A stretch of DNA of 64,000 nucleotides from Caulobacter ginsengisoli (GTDB taxonomy: Bacteria; Pseudomonadota; Alphaproteobacteria; Caulobacterales; Caulobacteraceae), in the NCBI RefSeq assembly GCF_030814835.1, contig NZ_JAUSVS010000002.1, positions 558,001 to 622,000 on the forward strand. The letters run 5' to 3'. Under the pieces are notes generated by a model. The model had not been told where the DNA came from and searched no databases. It saw only the letters and a list, made by a program, of their open reading frames with translations. A program made the position numbers and the translations under genes. Positions 59,868 through 64,000 of this stretch are shown here, in pieces (positions within the stretch are counted from its first letter, which is position 1; the number at the start of each line of letters is the position of its first letter).

Positions 59868-60785
59868 ATGCCCGCTGAAAAACCCCGTTCGTTTCAGGAC
59901 CTGATCCTGACCCTGCACGACTATTGGAGCCGTCGCGGGTGCGTCATCCTGCAGCCGCACGATGTCGAGGTGGGGGCCGGTACGCTGCACCCGGCCACGG
60001 TGCTGCGCGCGCTGGGCTCGAAGAACTGGTGGGCGGCCTATGTGCAACCCTCGCGGCGGCCGGGCGATGGCCGCTATGGCGAGAACCCCAACCGGCTGCA
60101 GCACTATTATCAGTACCAGGTCATCCTGAAGCCCAACCCGCCCGACCTGCAGGACCTCTATCTCGGCAGCCTGGAGGCCATCGGCCTGGACCCGCGCCTG
60201 CACGACATCCGCTTCGTCGAGGACGATTGGGAGAACCCCACGGTCGGGGCCTGGGGCCTGGGCTGGGAGGTGTGGTGCGACGGCATGGAGGTCAGCCAGT
60301 ACACCTACATGCAGCAGGTCGGCGGGCTGGACGTCTTCCCGGTGGCCGGCGAGCTGACCTACGGGCTCGAGCGTCTGGCCATGTATATCTTCGAGGTCGA
60401 CCACTTCACCCAGCTGCCGTTCAACGACCCCCAGAGCCCCAACCACAAGACCTATGGCGAGGTGTTCCTGGAGAACGAGCGCCAGTGGAGCCAGGCCAAC
60501 TTTCACGCCCCCGACGTCGCCCTCTTGAAGCGGCAGTTCGAGGACATGGAGGCCCAGGTCTCGCGCATGCTGGCCATGACCGGACCGCAGGGGCAGCAGC
60601 TGGTGCTGCCGGCCTATGATCATGTGCTGAAGGCCAGCCACCTGTTCAATCTGATGGACGCTACCGGCGCCATCGCGGTGGCCGAGCGGCAGAGCTATAT
60701 CGGCCGCATCCGCGATCTCTGTAAGATGTGCGCCGAGGCCTATGTCGCCGCCGACAAGGCCGAGCAAGCGAAGGTGGGCGCCTAA
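59868..60785 (+). CDS. glyQ: Glycine--tRNA ligase alpha subunit
   Basis: 305 residues. [60 protein letters not shown] (class II motif 2 region) and [20 protein letters not shown] (motif 3) identify GlyQ of the tetrameric bacterial enzyme. Works with GlyS to charge tRNA-Gly. Four bases separate it from glyS. Confidence 0.97.
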   Translation: MPAEKPRSFQDLILTLHDYWSRRGCVILQPHDVEVGAGTLHPATVLRALGSKNWWAAYVQPSRRPGDGRYGENPNRLQHYYQYQVILKPNPPDLQDLYLGSLEAIGLDPRLHDIRFVEDDWENPTVGAWGLGWEVWCDGMEVSQYTYMQQVGGLDVFPVAGELTYGLERLAMYIFEVDHFTQLPFNDPQSPNHKTYGEVFLENERQWSQANFHAPDVALLKRQFEDMEAQVSRMLAMTGPQGQQLVLPAYDHVLKASHLFNLMDATGAIAVAERQSYIGRIRDLCKMCAEAYVAADKAEQAKVGA

Positions 60786-60788
60786 GTC

Positions 60789-62969
60789 ATGGCCCAACTG
60801 CTTCTCGAACTCTTCTCCGAAGAAATCCCCGCGCGCATGCAGGCCGACGCGGCCCGCGCGCTCGAGCGCATGGCCCGCGAGGCCCTGGCCGAAGCCGGCC
60901 TGCTGCCCGAGGCCCTGAAGACCTTCGCCGGCCCCCGCCGGCTGACCCTGGTGGCCGAAGGGCTGCCCGAAGCCCAGGGCGACCGCTCCGAAGAGCGCAA
61001 GGGGCCCCGCGTCGGCGCGCCGGACCAGGCCATGGACGGCTTCCTGCGCTCCACGGGCCTGACCCGCGAGCAGCTGACCGAGCGCGACGGCGTCTGGTTC
61101 GCCGTCATCGAACGCAAGGGTCGGCCGACCGCCGAGATCGTGGCGGCCATGGTCGACAAGATCGTCCGGAACTTCCCCTGGCCCAAATCGATGATCTCCG
61201 GGACCAGCCGGCTGCGCTGGGTGCGGCCCCTCAAGCGCATCCTCTGCGTCTTCGACCGCGAGATCGTGCCCTTCGACATCGAGGGGATCGCCAGTGGCGA
61301 TATCAGCGAAGGCCACCGCTTCATGGGCAACGCCAGGCCGTTCCGCGCCCGCGATTTCGACGAATACCGCGAGGCCCTGGCCGGCCACTACGTCGTGCTC
61401 GACGTTGAGGAGCGCAAGGAGCGCATCCTGGAGGGCGCCCGCACCCTCTGCTTCGCCCGCAACCTGGAACTGGTCGAGGACCAGGGCCTGCTGGACGAGG
61501 TCGCCGGCCTGGCCGAATGGCCGACCCCGATCCTGGGCGACATGGACCCGGTCTTCCTGGACCTGCCGCCGGAGGTGATCCGCACCTCGATGCGCACCCA
61601 CCAGAAGTATTTCGCCGTCCGCGACCCGGCCTCGGGCAAGCTGGCCCCCCACTTCCTGGTCGTCGCCAACCTGGAAGCCGTCGACGGCGGCAAGGAAATC
61701 GCCCGCGGCAACGCCAAGGTGCTGTCGGCGCGGCTGTCGGACGCGCGGTTCTTTTGGGACGAGGATCGCAAGATCGGGCTGGCCGACCGGCTGGAGAAGC
61801 TGAAGGGCGTCACCTTCCACGCCAAGCTCGGGACCATGTACGAGCGGGTCGAGCGGATCGAGGCCCTGGCCCGCGAGGTCGGTCCGCTGGTCGGCGCGGA
61901 TGCCGAGTTGGCAGCCAAGGCCGCGAAGCTGGCCAAAGCCGATCTCGGCACCAACATGGTCGGCGAGTTTCCGGAGCTGCAGGGTCTGATGGGCGGCTAC
62001 TACGCCCGCGCCGAGAGCCTGGGCGACGACCTGGCCGACGCCATCCGAGACCACTATCGTCCGCAAGGCCCTGCCGACGCGCTGCCCGCGACGCCGCTGG
62101 CGACCGCCGTGGCGCTGGCCGACAAGCTGGACACGCTGACCGGCTTCTTCGGTATCGAGGAGAAGCCGACCGGTTCGCGCGACCCTTTCGCCTTGCGTCG
62201 CGCGGCGCTTGGGGTGATCCGCATAATTCTGGAGAAAAAACTGCGGCTGGGTCTGATCGGTGTGCTTTGGCCGGCTACCAACAAGGCTCTCCAAGCAACG
62301 TCGTCTGTCGCGATCAACCAGGGCATAGAGTTGGAAACCCGCGCTTATGTGAAGGCGCAAGGTAGCTCGGCCGCTGCTGAGCTTCTCTTAGAAGCGATTG
62401 GCGATGCTGCAGCGAAGCATATGTCCTTAGAAAAGACTGAGCCGGTCGTTGTTGAACTCAGGGAGTTCTTCGCCGACCGCCTGAAGGTGCTGCTGCGCGA
62501 TCAGGGCAAGCGTCACGACCTCGTCGATGCGGTGTTCGCGCTCGGCGACGACGACCTGGTCCGCATCGTCGCGCGGGTCGAGGCGCTGGAGGCCTTCCTC
62601 GCCAGCGAGGACGGCTCGAACCTGCTCGCCGGCTTCAAGCGCGCCGCCAACATCCTCAAGGCCGAGGAAAAGAAGGGCCCGCTGCCCACCGGTCCCGCGG
62701 TCAAGCTACCGAGCGCGCCTGCTGAAGAGATCGCGCTGATCGACAGTCTGACTGTCGTCACGGTTCGGCTCAAACTCGCTATGCCTGGCGAAGACTTTGA
62801 GGCGGCCATGGGCGCGCTGGCGACCTTGCGGGCGCCGGTCGACGCCTTCTTCGACAAGGTGTTGGTCAATTCCGAGATTAAGGCGGAACGCGATAACCGC
62901 CTCAGGCTCTTGATTCAGGTCAGGGACGCGATGAGCGCCGTGGCCGATTTCTCACTGGTAACAGGGTAG
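60789..62969 (+). CDS. glyS: Glycine--tRNA ligase beta subunit
   Basis: 726 residues, longer than usual for the family (about 690). LLLELFSEEIPARMQADAAR opens the protein; SARLSDARFFWDEDRKIGLA, HAKLGTMYERVERIEALARE and the HD-like FFGIEEKPTGSRDPFALRRA are diagnostic; C-terminal anticodon-binding DFEAAMGALATLRAPVDAFF is present. Oddity: from about 62220 to 62470 the gene drops from roughly 72% to about 54% GC, uses ATA, TTA and AAA codons otherwise absent here, and encodes an insert-like stretch (VLWPATNKALQATSSVAINQ ...). The frame is intact, so the gene is probably functional. Confidence 0.95.
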   Translation: MAQLLLELFSEEIPARMQADAARALERMAREALAEAGLLPEALKTFAGPRRLTLVAEGLPEAQGDRSEERKGPRVGAPDQAMDGFLRSTGLTREQLTERDGVWFAVIERKGRPTAEIVAAMVDKIVRNFPWPKSMISGTSRLRWVRPLKRILCVFDREIVPFDIEGIASGDISEGHRFMGNARPFRARDFDEYREALAGHYVVLDVEERKERILEGARTLCFARNLELVEDQGLLDEVAGLAEWPTPILGDMDPVFLDLPPEVIRTSMRTHQKYFAVRDPASGKLAPHFLVVANLEAVDGGKEIARGNAKVLSARLSDARFFWDEDRKIGLADRLEKLKGVTFHAKLGTMYERVERIEALAREVGPLVGADAELAAKAAKLAKADLGTNMVGEFPELQGLMGGYYARAESLGDDLADAIRDHYRPQGPADALPATPLATAVALADKLDTLTGFFGIEEKPTGSRDPFALRRAALGVIRIILEKKLRLGLIGVLWPATNKALQATSSVAINQGIELETRAYVKAQGSSAAAELLLEAIGDAAAKHMSLEKTEPVVVELREFFADRLKVLLRDQGKRHDLVDAVFALGDDDLVRIVARVEALEAFLASEDGSNLLAGFKRAANILKAEEKKGPLPTGPAVKLPSAPAEEIALIDSLTVVTVRLKLAMPGEDFEAAMGALATLRAPVDAFFDKVLVNSEIKAERDNRLRLLIQVRDAMSAVADFSLVTG

Positions 62970-62985
62970 GGCAGGGCAGCATCAG

Positions 62986-64000
62986 ATGGCCGACGCACTC
63001 ACCAAGACGCGCTGGGTTTACGGTTTCGGCGGCGGCGGGGCCGACGGCGACGCTTCGATGAAGACGCTGCTGGGCGGCAAGGGCGCGAACCTGGCCGAGA
63101 TGAGCGCGCTGGGCCTGCCGGTGCCGCCGGGCTTCACCATCACCACCGAGGCCTGCAACCACTACTACGCCAACGGAAGTCAGTATCCGGCCGAGCTGAA
63201 GGCCCAGGTCGCCGAGGGGCTGGCCAAGGTCGAAAAGGTCACCGGCAAGTCATTCGGCGACGCCGGCAACCCGCTGCTGGTCTCGGTGCGTTCGGGCGCC
63301 CGGGCCTCGATGCCGGGGATGATGGATACGGTGCTGAACCTGGGCCTCAACGACGAGACCGTCGCGGGCCTGGCCAAGCTGTCGGACGAACGCTTCGCCT
63401 TCGACAGCTATCGCCGCTTCATCCAGATGTATTCCAACGTCGTTCTGGGCCTGGACCATCACAGCTTCGAGGAAATCCTCGACGACCATAAGGACCGCCT
63501 GGGCGCCAGCGTCGACACCGCCCTGACCGCCGAGGACTGGCGGGCGGTGGTGGCCGACTACAAGGCCGCCGTGCAGGACGAACTGGGCCGGCCCTTCCCC
63601 CAGGATCCGCAGGAGCAGCTGTGGGGCGCGGTGGGCGCTGTCTTCGCCAGCTGGATGAACGAGCGGGCCAAGTTCTATCGCCGCATGCACGACATCCCCG
63701 AAAGCTGGGGCACGGCCGTCAACATCCAGTCGATGGTGTTCGGCAACATGGGCGACAGCTCGGCGACGGGCGTGGCCTTCACCCGCAACCCCTCGACCGG
63801 CGAGAGCCGCCTCTATGGCGAGTTCCTGATCAACGCCCAGGGCGAGGACGTCGTCGCCGGCATCCGCACCCCGCAGTCGCTGACCAAGGCGGCCCGCGAG
63901 GAGATGGGTGACCGCAACATCTCCATGGAAGAGGCGATGCCGCAGGTGTTCGCCCAGTTCAAGGACGTGGTCGGCACGCTCGAGCGCCACTACCGCGACA
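62986..64000 (+). CDS. ppdK: Pyruvate, phosphate dikinase (5' part; gene runs past the window)
   Basis: ATG 62986, 16 bases after glyS, open to the window edge (338 codons seen). TKTRWVYGFGGGGADGDASM, LLGGKGANLAEMSALGLPVP, PPGFTITTEACNHYY and SVRSGARASMPGMMDTVLNL are the N-terminal nucleotide-binding domain of PPDK, which interconverts pyruvate and phosphoenolpyruvate using ATP/AMP and phosphate. The phosphohistidine and PEP domains lie outside. Placement after glyQS is common in alphaproteobacteria. Confidence 0.96.
   Translation, partial: MADALTKTRWVYGFGGGGADGDASMKTLLGGKGANLAEMSALGLPVPPGFTITTEACNHYYANGSQYPAELKAQVAEGLAKVEKVTGKSFGDAGNPLLVSVRSGARASMPGMMDTVLNLGLNDETVAGLAKLSDERFAFDSYRRFIQMYSNVVLGLDHHSFEEILDDHKDRLGASVDTALTAEDWRAVVADYKAAVQDELGRPFPQDPQEQLWGAVGAVFASWMNERAKFYRRMHDIPESWGTAVNIQSMVFGNMGDSSATGVAFTRNPSTGESRLYGEFLINAQGEDVVAGIRTPQSLTKAAREEMGDRNISMEEAMPQVFAQFKDVVGTLERHYRD

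Noticed and set aside
59496-62360. 954-codon open frame antisense to glyQ/glyS
   Set aside because: Same composition artefact; the sense strand encodes two complete, recognisable synthetase subunits.

Overview
The window is a high-GC (roughly 70%) alphaproteobacterial chromosome segment, almost certainly from the order Caulobacterales (Caulobacter or Phenylobacterium type). The strongest markers are a full-length PopZ polar organiser next to valS, the order flbY / flgJ-like (cheL) / flgI divergent from fliX and followed by dksA, and a TTAACCAT CtrA-type box in front of fliX. Genes are dense on both strands with many 1-4 base overlaps. No prophage, insertion sequence, CRISPR array or rRNA operon was seen. 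All functional calls come from reading the translated sequence; no database search was run.

Layout. 1-5.6 kb: small hypothetical genes, an ABC-F ATPase, a PaaI-like thioesterase divergent from a TetR regulator across a perfect palindrome, and an orphan ParA-like ATPase. 5.7-8.8 kb: flagellar P-ring genes (flgI, rod-cap/CheL protein, flbY), the assembly checkpoint gene fliX, and dksA. 8.9-18.4 kb: gltX, a LOG-family nucleotide phosphoribohydrolase, a lipoprotein translationally coupled to an Atm1-type ABC exporter, and an RND efflux adaptor/permease pair. 18.5-23.8 kb: kynB-kynU (kynurenine degradation), gloA plus an SDR, and a Tat-exported PL10-like pectate lyase with a LacI-type palindrome upstream. 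23.9-28.4 kb: an unusual cluster of a membrane EAL phosphodiesterase, a periplasmic cupredoxin-like protein, a DUF3034 envelope protein and an exported truncated haemoglobin. 28.4-31.4 kb: alpha/beta hydrolase, MFS transporter, a candidate small RNA with a C-rich loop and strong terminator, a perfect FNR/FixK box and a small two-helix membrane protein. 31.5-35.5 kb: a three-subunit molybdenum hydroxylase (FAD, 2Fe-2S, molybdopterin) followed by a MoaD/ThiS-like protein ending in Gly-Gly-Gly. 35.5-40.7 kb: RibD-like reductase, GST, an AbrB/VapC toxin-antitoxin pair with its operator, a TetR/SDR divergent pair, and two tandem Sel1-repeat proteins. 40.8-47.1 kb: tRNA-Asn, tRNA-Cys, a degenerate isoaspartate-methyltransferase-like gene, tolC, popZ, valS. 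47.1-55.7 kb: GST/TetR pair, an AhpD-like/YHS/DoxX operon, an acyl-CoA synthetase, DUF1801, an ArsR-SRPBCC pair with twin operators, a TPR lipoprotein and ispE. 55.9-64 kb: amtB and glnK (nitrogen sensing), small envelope proteins, a fasciclin-domain protein, glyQ-glyS and the start of ppdK.

Regulation stands out: at least eight intergenic regions carry perfect or near-perfect inverted repeats next to a regulator gene or over a start codon, so many accessory genes look locally autoregulated. The points most worth a second look are the exported globin/cupredoxin/EAL cluster, a low-GC, TTA-containing block inside glyS, the twin ArsR operators that enclose the start codon, the C-loop RNA, and the FNR/FixK box with no obvious partner apart from a 92-residue membrane protein.
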